DNA of 64,000 nt, taken from assembly GCA_030490835.1 (NCBI GenBank), contig CM059977.1:25339335-25403334 (forward strand), given 5' to 3'. Position numbers and translations under genes: made by a program. This DNA is from Annona cherimola. Lineage: Eukaryota > Streptophyta > Magnoliopsida > Magnoliales > Annonaceae. Positions 33,400-43,164 of the stretch are shown in pieces (within the stretch, counting starts at the first letter, position 1; every line of letters starts with the position of its first letter). The notes beneath the pieces are model-generated. The model worked only from the letters and a program-made list of their open reading frames with translations. It searched no databases and was not told where the DNA came from.

Positions 33400-33990
33400 T
33401 ATTTGTATTTTAAATCCTTAAATTTAGTGAAGTTTTTGATAGTGGTATTCTCATTGATATTGAAACTTCGTTAAATTTGAAAATTTTGCAAATATACCTA
33501 CAAGTTTAACTCAATATTACATTCGTATCCCTAAGTTTGCCGATATTGCAAATATGCCCATAAGATTTGCATAAAATTACAAGCGTCCTTTTTATTAGGA
33601 TGTCATTAGAATTTTTTATAAAATAATGATAATACTCTTTAAACCAAGTAATACTCTTACGATTTTTGCAAATATTATAAGCATATTTATAAAAAAACCT
33701 AAAATAAAAAAAATATAATTATATAAAATAATAAAATGGAAAAATGTCTACAATATTCAAAAAATACAAGCGTAGCACTTGGTTTAAATTGACATTATCA
33801 TCATTTTACAAAAAATACTAACAATGTTCTAATGGAAGCTACTTGCTTGTAATTCCATGCAAATTTTATGAGCATATTTACAATATTGGCAAGATTCGGG
33901 ATACAAATGCAATATTTATCAAACTTTATAGGTATATTCAAATAAAATTTTGCAGAATTTCGTTCCTTGTATTTTAGACCCCTTGTACCA
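33400..33990. mobile_element. Foldback element upstream of the carboxylesterase gene
   Basis: The left arm (about 33404-33600: TTGTATTTTAAATCC, ATTGCAAATATGCCCATAAGATTTGCAT) and the right arm (about 33833-33985: ATGCAAATTTTATGAGCATATTTACAATATT, TTGTATTTTAGACCCC) are imperfect inverted repeats of some 170-190 bp. It ends about 350 bp before the carboxylesterase start codon, so it may lie in or next to its promoter. No target duplication was resolved. Confidence 0.7.
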
Positions 33991-34229
33991 ACTGCAATAA
34001 GATTTTATAAAATATCTAAAATAATTTTGCATTTTAGACCCTCTGATTTCACAAATTTATATTTTAAACTCGCAAATTTATTATTATTTTTTTATGTTCA
34101 GAAATTTATTATTAAATCTGCATTATCTCATTTATACTGCTGAAGTAGACTTGTGTGGTTCATGCTCGATCTTCGCACTCGATATCTTAAAAAATTGAAC
34201 AATTTCCTTAAAAATTAAAAATAGTAAAT

Positions 34230-34334
34230 CCCCTTTAAAACCCCATCAAAGTTCCCCTTCCCCGCCACTGCTCATCTACGCTTCTGAGCTAGCTAGCTAT
34301 CTATCTATCTCGTTTCTCCATCCTCATTCACGAC
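34230..34334 (+). promoter_or_regulatory. Probable 5' leader and core promoter area of the carboxylesterase gene
   Basis: A pyrimidine-rich leader with a short CTAG/CTAT repeat (about 34289-34309) precedes the ATG. TTTAAAACCCC near 34233 is the only TATA-like sequence seen and is weak. The start context ACGACATGGCC is favourable for plant translation. Confidence 0.4.
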
Positions 34335-35303
34335 ATGGCCACCCAAACTGCCTCCTCTGAAATCACCTACGAGCTCCTGCCCTTCCTTCGCATCTACAAA
34401 GATGGGACCATCGAGCGGCTGGGCGGCACCGGCTTTGTTCCCGCGGGTTTCGACTCGAACACCGGCGTCACCTCCAAAGACGTCGACATTATTCCAGAGC
34501 TGGGCGTCACCGGCCGCCTCTACCTCCCCAAACTCGCCAGCCCGACTCAGAAACTTCCGCTTCTCGTCTACTACCACGGCGGCGGCTTATGCGCCGAGTC
34601 GCCCTTCAACCCGCAGTACCACAGCTACGTGAACTCGCTGTGCGCTCAGGCCAACCTGGTGGGGTTGTCGGTCCACTACCGGCTTGCGCCGGAGGCCTTC
34701 GTCCCCGCTTGCTACGACGACTCGTGGGCGGCGCTCCAGTGGGCGGCGTCGCATGCGCCGGGCGGCAAAGGCAAAGAGCCCTGGCTCCGCGAACACGCCG
34801 ATTTCTCCCAGGTATTTCTCAGCGGCGACAGCGCCGGCGGCAACATCATCCACCACATGGCGTTGCGAGCGGCGAAAAACCAGATTGGTAACGGCGTCAG
34901 CATCTACGGCTTGGTCATGGCCCACCCCTGGTTCTGGGGGGCTGAGAGGATTGGGAAAGAGGCCCAGAACCCCGAAATGTCGGCTTTTGAGGACGAGCTG
35001 TGGAAGTTCGTGTATCCGTCTTTGAAGAGCCTGGACGATCCCATAATCAACCCGGTGGCGCCGGGGGCGCCGAGCCTGTCGGAACTGGCGTGCAAGCAGG
35101 TGATCGTGTGCGTGGCGCAGCAGGATATATTGAGAGATCGAGGGTGGGCCTACTATCACGCCCTGTCCGCGAGCGGGTGGAAAGGGAAGGCGGAGATCTA
35201 CGAGACGGAGCAACAGGACCACGTCTTCCATTTGAAATTTCCTGATATCGAGCATGCTATTCAAATGATGAAACGTGTGTGTACTTTCGTTGATAACCAG
35301 TGA
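34335..35303 (+). CDS. Plant carboxylesterase (CXE), GID1-like alpha/beta hydrolase
   Basis: Intronless, 322 residues, the usual CXE length. Family members hydrolyse small esters of hormones and specialised metabolites, normally in the cytosol; no signal peptide is visible. Motifs: oxyanion-hole HGGG at 81-84, nucleophile elbow GDSAGGN with Ser166, AQQDILRDRG with catalytic Asp264, and QDHVFHL with His296. The triad is complete. The Ser nucleophile (not Thr) argues against a 2-hydroxyisoflavanone dehydratase of the legume isoflavone type, although that branch is close in sequence; tuliposide-converting or methyl-ester hydrolases are other family options. It is not a GID1 gibberellin receptor, which lacks the catalytic His. 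Third positions are strongly GC-rich compared with the AT-rich surroundings, as in many short intronless plant genes. Substrate unknown. Confidence 0.93.
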   Translation: MATQTASSEITYELLPFLRIYKDGTIERLGGTGFVPAGFDSNTGVTSKDVDIIPELGVTGRLYLPKLASPTQKLPLLVYYHGGGLCAESPFNPQYHSYVNSLCAQANLVGLSVHYRLAPEAFVPACYDDSWAALQWAASHAPGGKGKEPWLREHADFSQVFLSGDSAGGNIIHHMALRAAKNQIGNGVSIYGLVMAHPWFWGAERIGKEAQNPEMSAFEDELWKFVYPSLKSLDDPIINPVAPGAPSLSELACKQVIVCVAQQDILRDRGWAYYHALSASGWKGKAEIYETEQQDHVFHLKFPDIEHAIQMMKRVCTFVDNQ

Positions 35304-35464
35304 TGTCTGCTGGTGTCGTCGTCCCGTCGTTTCCCATCGAGTGGTATTTCTGTCGGAAATGTGTTACGTCGCGTCTATGACTCTATGTCTGCCAGTTTTA
35401 ATATGTGTGCTTTGCGTGAGAAGTCCTACCCTATGGAATAGATCCATCCATGTATGGATGGTTG

Positions 35465-35476
35465 AATAAAATAAAG
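35465..35476 (+). terminator. Polyadenylation signal of the carboxylesterase gene
   Basis: AATAAAATAAAG follows the stop codon by about 160 bp, and TTTGTT/GTTTGTTATAT U-rich sequence follows. Position and sequence fit a plant near-upstream element; the cleavage site is not determined. Confidence 0.55.
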
Positions 35477-35499
35477 GCCTGTGGGTTTGTTTTCCGGAA

Positions 35500-35809
35500 C
35501 TGATGACGAGTTTGTTATATGCAGTGATTGTTCATCTGTTACATTATAATACTTAGTTACTTACATGCACGAAGCACAATATTGTTGCTTATGATTACAT
35601 ATCAAATAACATTATGCTGCATAAGAATTGTCGCGTAAAATAAAATTTTTTGTAGTGTAAGATTATATGGTTATTGATTCACATCACAAAGAAATTTATG
35701 TTACGTAACTAAATTTTTTGGCACGTAGCATATATTGGTTGCATTAAACATGTTTTGGCTAAAATTAATTATCTAGTTACAAATACTTGGTTTTTTTTTA
35801 GTGATTTTG
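35500..35809. other. Intergenic, nothing recognised
   Basis: AT-rich, no coding signal or bounded element. Confidence 0.45.
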
Positions 35810-36350
35810 TAATATACCCGCCCAAAAAATTAATTTTAAGCTGTGTACTTAATGCAAATTTTCAAGATTAATCATACATTTATAATACAATCAATTATGA
35901 TAATTAATAATTTTAAAAAAATTCAAAATCCACTTTCACTAGTCATGTTTCTATTATTACATCAAGGTATAAGAAAAAACACAACTCCATCATCTCCATA
36001 CATGCCTTTGAATATTTTAATTAAAATAAGTAAGTATTCTTGAAATCTTCGAGCATCTCAATCTCTAGTATCTCACTTGATTTCATATACCTGTAAAAAT
36101 AATGGGTTAGTCCCAACGCGTTACTAGCGAGTAAAAAATTATTTGAAAATAGATAATAACTAAAATTTAAAACATAATTAAATGATAAAAATAATCATTT
36201 AATTTAATAACTTAAAATTTTGGCCTTATTTGCAAAATCAAACCTTTTCATTGAGTTTAGAAGCATTAAAAATATGAAAATTGACTATTTGATCATATAA
36301 ATTGAAGCTAAAATGGTTAATCATCGACAAAATGGAATGGGTGATAAATA
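35810..36350 (+). repeat. Dispersed 0.55-kb repeat, copy 2
   Basis: This is the partner of 10160-10705 in the same orientation. CACTTTCACTAGTCATGTTTC, CTGTAAAAATAATGGGTTAGTCCC and GAAAATTGACTATTTGAT mark the alignment. It is non-coding. Confidence 0.75.
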
Positions 36351-36394
36351 ATTTGCCATGTCATCAGTCGGTCTTCTTATCCCCATCTTCCTGT

Positions 36395-36640
36395 ACTAAA
36401 CTTCTTTTCATTCCATGTAGCTGCTATTCATGCTTTGGCTAATCTTGCAGCCTTTGACTTGAAGAATTTATAGTTGCAATATGGAGTGGTTGTCTCCATA
36501 ATGCTGATGTATCAAGATTATTGGAATGGATGTAATATGAAACAGGAGTGGATGTAATATGAAATTGTAAAGTGGCATCAAGACTGGAATTTGAATGTAA
36601 TACGAAATTGTAACTACCATTTATTCTTTGAATAAATGGA
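36395..36640 (+). pseudogene. Possible 3' remnant of a LINE RNase H domain
   Basis: One frame from about 36405 reads FHVAAIHALANLAAFDLKNL before a stop, resembling the last conserved block of LINE RNase H (in the LINE here: GNRAAHALADFV). After it come short repeats (TGGATGTAATATGAAA twice, then TTGAATGTAATACGAAATTG) and TTTGAATAAATGGAGCC, like a LINE 3' end. The match is about 20 residues only. Confidence 0.35.
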
Positions 36641-36904
36641 GCCTTGTTTTGATTGAATGTAGTGTTGATGGATGGGCAACTATGTAGTCTGGTTGGATGG
36701 GCAGTTAGTGCTACCGCAACTGGTGATGCCGACGAGAGCGCTTCTTCGGTAATGGGTTACAACAGAAGGAATGACTCACTGAGGAAGAAGGACCGAGATG
36801 GGAGATGGGATTTTGCAACCAAAAAAATGCAGAAGGAATGACTCGTTGAGCACAAAGAGGGCGTTCTTCTTTTTCTTTTTTTTTTCTCTTTCTTTTTTTG
36901 GATA

Positions 36905-37262
36905 TATATATGAGGAATATTCAGGTGCAACATCGCTGAAATGGGCTCCACATGATCATCAAATTATAATCTACTCCATCCATTGTATTTAGGATAATAT
37001 ATTTTATTACCATACCAATCTTCATCCCAATCAGATATGTATATGGGTTTCATCTGAAAATGGTACAAATTCAACGTAATAAAATAGTTTGATGTAAATA
37101 ACAACTTAAAGTAATTTTTTCAACATCTAAACCATCTAAAGTATGATTTATATATGGATAAATGATTACATAAAGTTTCATTTCATTTTAATATGTGTAG
37201 GGCTCATTTTTTGGGCAACTGCACGCTGTTCCGGTGCAGTAACGTTGCACTGAAACAACTCT
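36905..37262. mobile_element. MITE of the 14485 family, first of an inverted pair
   Basis: The interior GGTACAAATTCAACGTAATAAAATAGTTTGATGTAAATAA and ATATGGATAAATGATTACATAAAG match 14485-14845. The ends carry GGTGCAAC and GGTGCAGTAACGTTGCACTG motifs. It is non-coding. Confidence 0.7.
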
Positions 37263-37264
37263 CT

Positions 37265-37655
37265 TTTTATATATATATAAGGGCGGTTTCGGTGCAGCAC
37301 AGTAGTGCAGTTATCTAAAATATGGGCCTCACGTATATTAGAATACAATGAAATTTTATATAATTATTTATCCATATATAAATAATAATTTAGACAGTTT
37401 AGATGTTGAAAAAACTACATTAAAGTTGTTATTTATATCAAATTATTTTATTACGTTAAATTTGTACTATTTTCAGATGGAGTCTATACACATATACGAT
37501 TGGAATGAAAATTGGTATGACAATAGAATACATTATTCTAAATATAATGCGTAGAGTAGATTTTGATTTTATAATCAAATGAGGCTTATTTCAGCGCCAC
37601 TGCACCATAACTATAGTACTGTGGTGCTGCACTTGTGTGTATATATATATGTTAA
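37265..37655. mobile_element. MITE of the 14485 family, second of an inverted pair
   Basis: It is the reverse complement of the preceding element (TCAAATTATTTTATTACGTTAAATTTGTACTATTTTCAGATGG). The ends are GGTGCAGCACAGTAGTGCAG and CTGTGGTGCTGCAC. The two copies lie back to back with a short (TA)n between them. An ORF at 37348-37554 is a by-product. Confidence 0.7.
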
Positions 37656-38048
37656 ATACACTTAGGTTAACCCATTTGCCGTTAAAAAAAAAAAACTAGA
37701 ATCGGATTCTTTGGGTTCTTGAACTTGGTAATCATGATTCTGTCAAATAAATTTGTATTTTCTGCAATTAAATCTGGAATCATGGCTGGGATCTATCACA
37801 AATGCAACCAGGCACAGAATTAGAAACAGTTCAAGTCTACCGTTTGACCTTCACATTGGCATAGATGTGATCGTGATTAGACTAGTGAAATCCGATCTAT
37901 ACGGTTAACCGCGTAGGAACATCTTTGCGGTTGAAGGTTAAAGCTTTCAGCCCTTAGATGGGGCGGCTATAGCCTCTGACGTGAGGTCGTTCGCAAAACC
38001 TCCCCTATCAGAGTTACAGAATTGTAATCCAGCCCATTACTCCTAAAC

Positions 38049-38335
38049 CCTCGGTCCAAGGGGTTGTTTGGGAACGTGAAATGGCAAAAAATTGTGGAAT
38101 GTAGTGGAATATAAAAAAAGAATATTTTGAAAAATATATGATTGACAGGGGTAAAGTTGAAATAAATATGTATGATTGAGGGTTGCTGGTAAGAAAAATG
38201 ATTGGTATACATGGATAGATAAAAATGAAAAAATATAATTATTATTTGGTGAATGACTACCCTTGAAATTCGTAATACCACATGTTTTCATCCCACGTTG
38301 CAAATGTCGAATGCCAAACATCACCCAATTTTCCA
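38049..38335. mobile_element. Small MITE with GGTTGTTTGGGAAC ends
   Basis: Terminal GGGGTTGTTTGGGAACG and CGAATGCCAAACATCACCC are imperfect inverted repeats. It resembles the element at 45510-45782 more than the main Tourist-like family. The minus-strand ORFs here are not genes. Confidence 0.55.
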
Positions 38336-38449
38336 ATATTCCGACCTCGCTGATATCATGATTCTTTAATTTTTTATGATCAAATGAAAATTTACCATTT
38401 TTTAAATTATTATACTTATTTTTTTTTTACAAATTTTCGAAAATTGAGC

Positions 38450-38916
38450 CCACGAAGCAGTTCCATGTAACTTCCTCTATTTTTGAGATTTTGATATTTG
38501 ATACAAAATCCAATTCATTTATTGTATTTAACACTATTTGTTACCTAAGAGACAAAGTTTCATCTAAATACAATATATACATAGGCTACATTTGCTAAAA
38601 AATAAGTACATTCATATGTAAATTTAAAAAAATGCTTAGATCTATTCACATATGTATTAGAATGTAGTAATACTTTATAAAATTATTTTTTCATATATTT
38701 ATGATATTTTAGATAGTTTAGATGTTAAAAATATTACTTAAAAATTGATATTTAATATTAAATTATTTTATTAGGTTGGTTTTATACATTTGATATATAA
38801 TGATACTAGACGAAAGAAACAGGTTTTATGATAAAATAAATGATGTTAAATATAATAAAATAAAGTTAATTTTTCATCAACAACTTAAAAGATGAAGAAA
38901 GTTACTTAGAGGAGGA
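38450..38916. mobile_element. Foldback MITE (GCAGTTCCATGTAAC family)
   Basis: The ends near 38456 (GAAGCAGTTCCATGTAACTTCC) and 38899-38922 (AAGTTACTTAGAGGAGGAGCTTC) are inverted. The body (TCTAAATACAATATATACATAGGCTACATTTG) matches the elements at about 41440-42080 and 51690-52530. The hAT element at 38927 inserted directly beside or in its right end. Confidence 0.65.
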
Positions 38917-38926
38917 GCTTCGTAGA

Positions 38927-39978
38927 TAGGGGTGCAACTCGGGCTCATAAAACTCGGATTTATCTCAACTATAACTCTAACCCTATTTATAAAACATCAA
39001 CCCTAGCCCTAACCCTATTTGTAAAACCTAAACCCTAATTATATTTTTAAAAATCGGATTCGGGTTGAGTTTCGGGTTGGAATTTGTGTTGATGAATTTA
39101 CATTTTATTTTAAAGTGATAAGTTTAGAATTTCATATGCATAAATAATAATAACAAATCATGTAAGTAAACATAATAATATATAATCAAACTACATATTT
39201 TTTTAAAAATAGTAATATAAAAAATATTTCTAGAAAAAATTCAACATCAAAACTAAGATAAAGGAAAAAAATTAATAAGTGTAAAAGTAAATAATAAAAA
39301 TAAAAAATAAATATAAATGAAATAGTGTACTTTATTTACAATAAAATTACAATATACCAAATATGTATTCAAATATAGATATAAAATATGTAGAATATAA
39401 AGAAATATTGTTTAAATAGTATGTATATAATATATTTTATAATAAATATAAAATGGGAAATCGGACTCAGGTTCTTTTGGTTCCGATTCACTTGAACCCT
39501 AATCCTATCATATTTACAAATCGGATTTGTGGGGTTCGAATTTTTCATTTAATAAATGGGTTAACGGGTTGTGTTTGTTACTAATTTTCATGCTAAAATC
39601 TTCAATAGAATTTGTAAATTTAAATAAATTAAATAATTCGAAGCTAACGTACCTGAATTTAATTTATTTTAGCTCGAAAACATCAGCGCCAATCTCAAGT
39701 CATCTCTTTAATATCAATTCATGTTATAAATATTATATATATATTATAATATATTATATTAAATGAGTTATACGGGTTGGACGGGTTGGACGGGTTGACG
39801 GGTTGCGAAGCCTCAACCCTAATCCGTTTATTTAATTAAATGGTTGAACGGGTTGACGGATCATAACCAATTTATTCAAAAATCACAACTCAAACCCATT
39901 TATTAATGGGTTGAACGAGCGGGTAAACGGGTTGACCATGACCATTAACACCCCCACCTGCCCCACGTTGCACCCCAG
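38927..39978 (+). mobile_element. Non-autonomous hAT-type element, 1.05 kb
   Basis: Its flanks are an 8-bp direct repeat, TTCGTAGA, at 38919-38926 and 39979-39986. Inverted ends are TAGGGGTGCAAC and GTTGCACCCCAG. Subterminal sequence is rich in GGGTTGACGGGTT and AACCCTAACCC-type repeats; the centre is AT-rich and non-coding. It is close in design to 49837-50482. Confidence 0.88.
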
Positions 39979-39989
39979 TTCGTAGAAGC

Positions 39990-40330
39990 GCTTACGTTCA
40001 AAAATAATATATTTTGGGATATATTAATTAATAACGCTTTGGGCTCACGTGAAAACGATAAGAAAACAAATAAATGCATCGGATCGCGTAATATCATGCT
40101 CCTTGCCAGTCTTCCTCCCTCTACCGTGTCGGCCCTGCAGCTCCGCCTCCCTCGCCTCCGTGTCTTGCCGACCCTCTAACAGACTCTTCCTCCTCGCCAC
40201 CGTTCTGCTCTTCTTCCTCATCCGCCCCTCCCCCGCTCTCTCTCTCCACTTCCAGCAACGAAGTCTTCGCTTTTTTCTTCTTCGCACAAATCCAGCTTTG
40301 GCTTGCATCTCTATCTCTCTTTCTCCCGAT
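39990..40330 (+). other. Leader-like sequence before a possible exon
   Basis: It becomes GC-rich and pyrimidine-rich from about 40095 (CCTCCCTCTACC, CGCTCTCTCTCTCC), like the 5' UTR of a plant gene. The long open frame from 40049 probably only reads through this leader. Confidence 0.4.
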
Positions 40331-40479
40331 ATGACTTCCAAGCCACGGGATAACGGGCTGACGGAACAAGCACAAACAGATCCTTCTGATCCGCCTTGTT
40401 CCAAACCCTTTGATGATTTGAGGGCAATCCTCTCGAAATCTTCTGAATCAAGTTGTGTAGAAACGGATCCAAAGAGAAG
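40331..40479 (+). CDS. Possible first coding exon of an unrecognised gene
   Basis: The ATG at 40331 begins a hydrophilic, Ser/Asp/Pro-rich reading (MTSKPRDNGLTEQAQTDPSD...) ending at a strong consensus donor, GAAG|GTGAGT, at 40479/40480. The following 750 bp are T-rich and intron-like. One candidate acceptor, TAATTTTAG at about 41230, would join in frame to RLSSRTIYFQIETACTGV before a stop. I recognise no protein family. The sequence between 40480 and the MITE at about 41440 offers no further exon, so the locus may be a truncated gene, a captured fragment or a non-coding transcript. Confidence 0.4.
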
Positions 40480-41435
40480 GTGAGTGCCGCCAACATGGAT
40501 TCAAAAAGCAGTGTGAATTCAGATCCTTCAATTACTTCATCCGTTGTTGAGAAAATTAATTAATCTGATTTTGATTAATCGGTGCATTTGATTTGGATTT
40601 CAATTCTGAATGGGAATCTTGATGGAAGTGAAGTGAAATTTTGAGCCTGTGCTATGTAAGCTATTCTCAGAGACTGAAACTTTTCTCTTGTATCATGCAC
40701 TATGCTTGTAGAATTCGTGGCTGTTGTTGCGTTCTTATCTTCTAGTTTTTTATGCCTGCCCTGCTCTCATCACCTTTTTATTCTTAACTCTTACAGTGGT
40801 GAGATTGCTTGTCTTTTGAGCTACTAATTTAGGCCCCTCTTTTGTATTGTATTTTGCACGATTGAAAATTTTCGGCCTTGTAATTGTCATAAAACTCCTA
40901 GCAAATATTCCTATGCACCTGCGTTTATCTTGAATAGAATTTTTTTTGGCCAATGTGTTAGTTAATTAGAAAATGTGATGGCTAACTATGTTTGAATATT
41001 CTGCCTCTTGACAATTGTAATATTCTGCTTTGGTGAGTACCTTTAGCCATTATATGGTTTGTATCTTGTTTATTGGATGCTTTTGTTGACCGAACTTTTT
41101 CCAAATATTGTTCATCACATGCACCAATTAATTATCTTTGATAAAAATTTCTAGTTCACAAAATTGGTAAATGTGTGAGATGGCAATATTTCTGTAATGG
41201 TACTCATGAATTTTCCTTGCGTAATTTTAGGCTTAGCAGCAGAACTATTTATTTTCAAATAGAAACAGCTTGTACAGGAGTCATCAGTTGTTATTGTTGG
41301 TGAATGGGGGGATTTGTACTAATTGTACATGCTTGTCATTGTCTTGTGAATTGTCATTTATCCTGTCATTTATATTACTGCGGAAGCTCTCCCATCTATT
41401 TAGTATTACTATATATGGCTCTATCTATAAATGTG
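40480..41435 (+). other. Intron-like sequence downstream of the possible exon
   Basis: It is T-rich with many TTG/TTT words and candidate splice sites, without coding similarity. It ends where the MITE begins near 41440. Confidence 0.35.
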
Positions 41436-41439
41436 CAAG

Positions 41440-42080
41440 ACGTACTAAAATAATTTAATATTAAAAAACAAAATTTAAGTTGTATTTTCAAAATCTAAAC
41501 CATCTAAAATGTTGCTATTATGTAAATGAATGATTTTTACAAATTATTATTATATTCTAAAACATATATGAATGTATCTAAGTATTTTTCTTAATTTAGA
41601 CATGAATATATATATGTATCTATTTTTGATCAAAAGTGACTAATGCATATATTTGATTTTGATGAAACTTGATTTCTTAACTAAATAAATAATGTTCAAT
41701 TTAATGAATAGATTGAATTTTGCATCAATTATTAACTTCTTAAAAATAAAGAGGGTTATACAAAAGATGTGTTCGGGAAGTGATAAAATTTTTTGATGAA
41801 AAAATTTTGAATTAAGAGAAAATAATGTGATATGATATAGGTAATGATAAGAAAAAATAAAAATAAAATAAATATGTTAGTTGTATTGATAGCTGTGTTC
41901 AAATGACTAAAATATAGGATAGTTTTGCAGAAGGATGTGAAATAATGATTAAAAAATAGCATAATTATGAAGAGCGAAAAGTTTTAAATTGAAAAAATTT
42001 TAGTTTGAAAAGTTTTTGTGTAAACAATCATGCTCGAAATCACTTGCATGTAATCCAATTACATAAAAGCAGAGCACAAG
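41440..42080. mobile_element. Foldback MITE interrupted by a Tourist-like MITE
   Basis: The outer element shows AAGTTGTATTTTCAAAATCTAAACCATCTAAAATG and ends with GCATGTAATCCAATTACATAAAAGCAGAGC, as in the family at 51690-52530. A Tourist-like copy at about 41767-42035 (GATGTGTTCGGGAAGTGATAAAA ... AAACAATCATGC) lies inside it. The same nesting occurs at 51690-52530 and 62540-63180. Confidence 0.6.
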
Positions 42081-42304
42081 TTCTTACATCCTTAAGTATT
42101 TATTAATCTGAATAAGTTTATAAATTTGATTTATTCTTCCATCACAGCATCTACAGTTTCTATTCACTTCCATTAAGAAATCTACTTCTACTCAAACTCC
42201 AAAAACAGTCTTTTTATGAAGTATCGTATTGATTAATCATTTTCATGAAGTAGCATATTGATTAATTGGGTGACATATACAAACAGGTCAAAATTCAAGA
42301 CTAT

Positions 42305-42600
42305 GCGTGTGCTTGGCATTTATATGAAATTGCGAATTTAAAACTCTTTACTATCTGCAATTATTTTATTTTTTAATTATTCTTTATATCTCCATGTATA
42401 ACATTATTTTTCAATTATTTATCTACAACTACCCATCAACTACCTTATCTATTTTTGGTTAAAAAAAAATTATCTTATATATTTTAAATTTATTATCTTT
42501 ACTCCTCATTATTTTCCTTATCATACCACATCACTTCTCCCATACACACCTTATATACTCTTCTTTTAACTTTTCTTCACAAAATTCATCAATTGGATTT
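42305..42600 (-). mobile_element. Degenerate Tourist-like MITE upstream of the UGT
   Basis: The family body is present in reverse (ACAACTACCCATCAACTACCTTATCTATTTT, CATACCACATCACTTC). The ends are worn. Its right part is shared with unit 2. Confidence 0.5.
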
Positions 42601-42719
42601 TCTTCACAATATTTTTAAGTTGCCACACGATCACTTAATAGTTACCCTCTGATCTGGGAAAAAAAATTTCGCATCTATTACGCACTTACAACCATCGCTT
42701 ATGGATAACTTGCATGGTG

Positions 42720-43023
42720 TCACATGCGGCTAGCGTAGGTGGCAGGAGTGTTGAGCCCCTTAGCGCAGGTCGTGGGTTCAAATCCCACGTTGGGATTTCG
42801 GCCTGAAAAAATGGTGTGGGAGCTATGGTCTCCCTTTGAGGTGAAGTGGAAGCTGTTGTCTCCCTTGGGCTGGATGGAAGCTGTTCTTCCTAATTCTTTA
42901 GTGGAGCTGTGTCTCCAGATTTCTTTGGAGGAGTTATGTATCTCCTTGTTTGTAAGAATGTCTCAGAACTACAATATAATATGTGTTGAGATGTATGTAA
43001 ATATAAACCATCAAAAAAAAAAA
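42720..43023 (+). mobile_element. tRNA-derived SINE in the upstream region of the UGT gene
   Basis: The A-box region is TAGCGTAGGTGGCAGGAGTG, the B-box region GGTCGTGGGTTCAAATCCCAC. The body matches 1328-1668 (GAGCTGTGTCTCCAGATTTC, TTGTAAGAATGTCTCAGA) and a poly(A) follows. Perfect 13-bp direct repeats, AACTTGCATGGTG, lie at 42707-42719 and 43024-43036. The equivalent position in unit 2 (near 56563-56582, GGATAACTCGCACAG) has no SINE, so it inserted after the duplication. It ends about 130-140 bp before the UGT start codon. Confidence 0.93.
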
Positions 43024-43164
43024 AACTTGCATGGTGAAATTACATTGTGACCCATGGTTGGAATTCCCCACTCATTTCCTGCTAAACGCTGGTCCAGGTA
43101 AACTCTGTGAAGGAGGTGAGCTCTTCCCATCATCTCCATTTGGGAAGCCAAGGCGGAAGAAATA

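Noticed and set aside
34587..35264. 225-residue minus-strand open frame within the carboxylesterase gene
   Set aside because: Antisense shadow of a GC3-rich gene; the plus strand has the full catalytic triad and family motifs.
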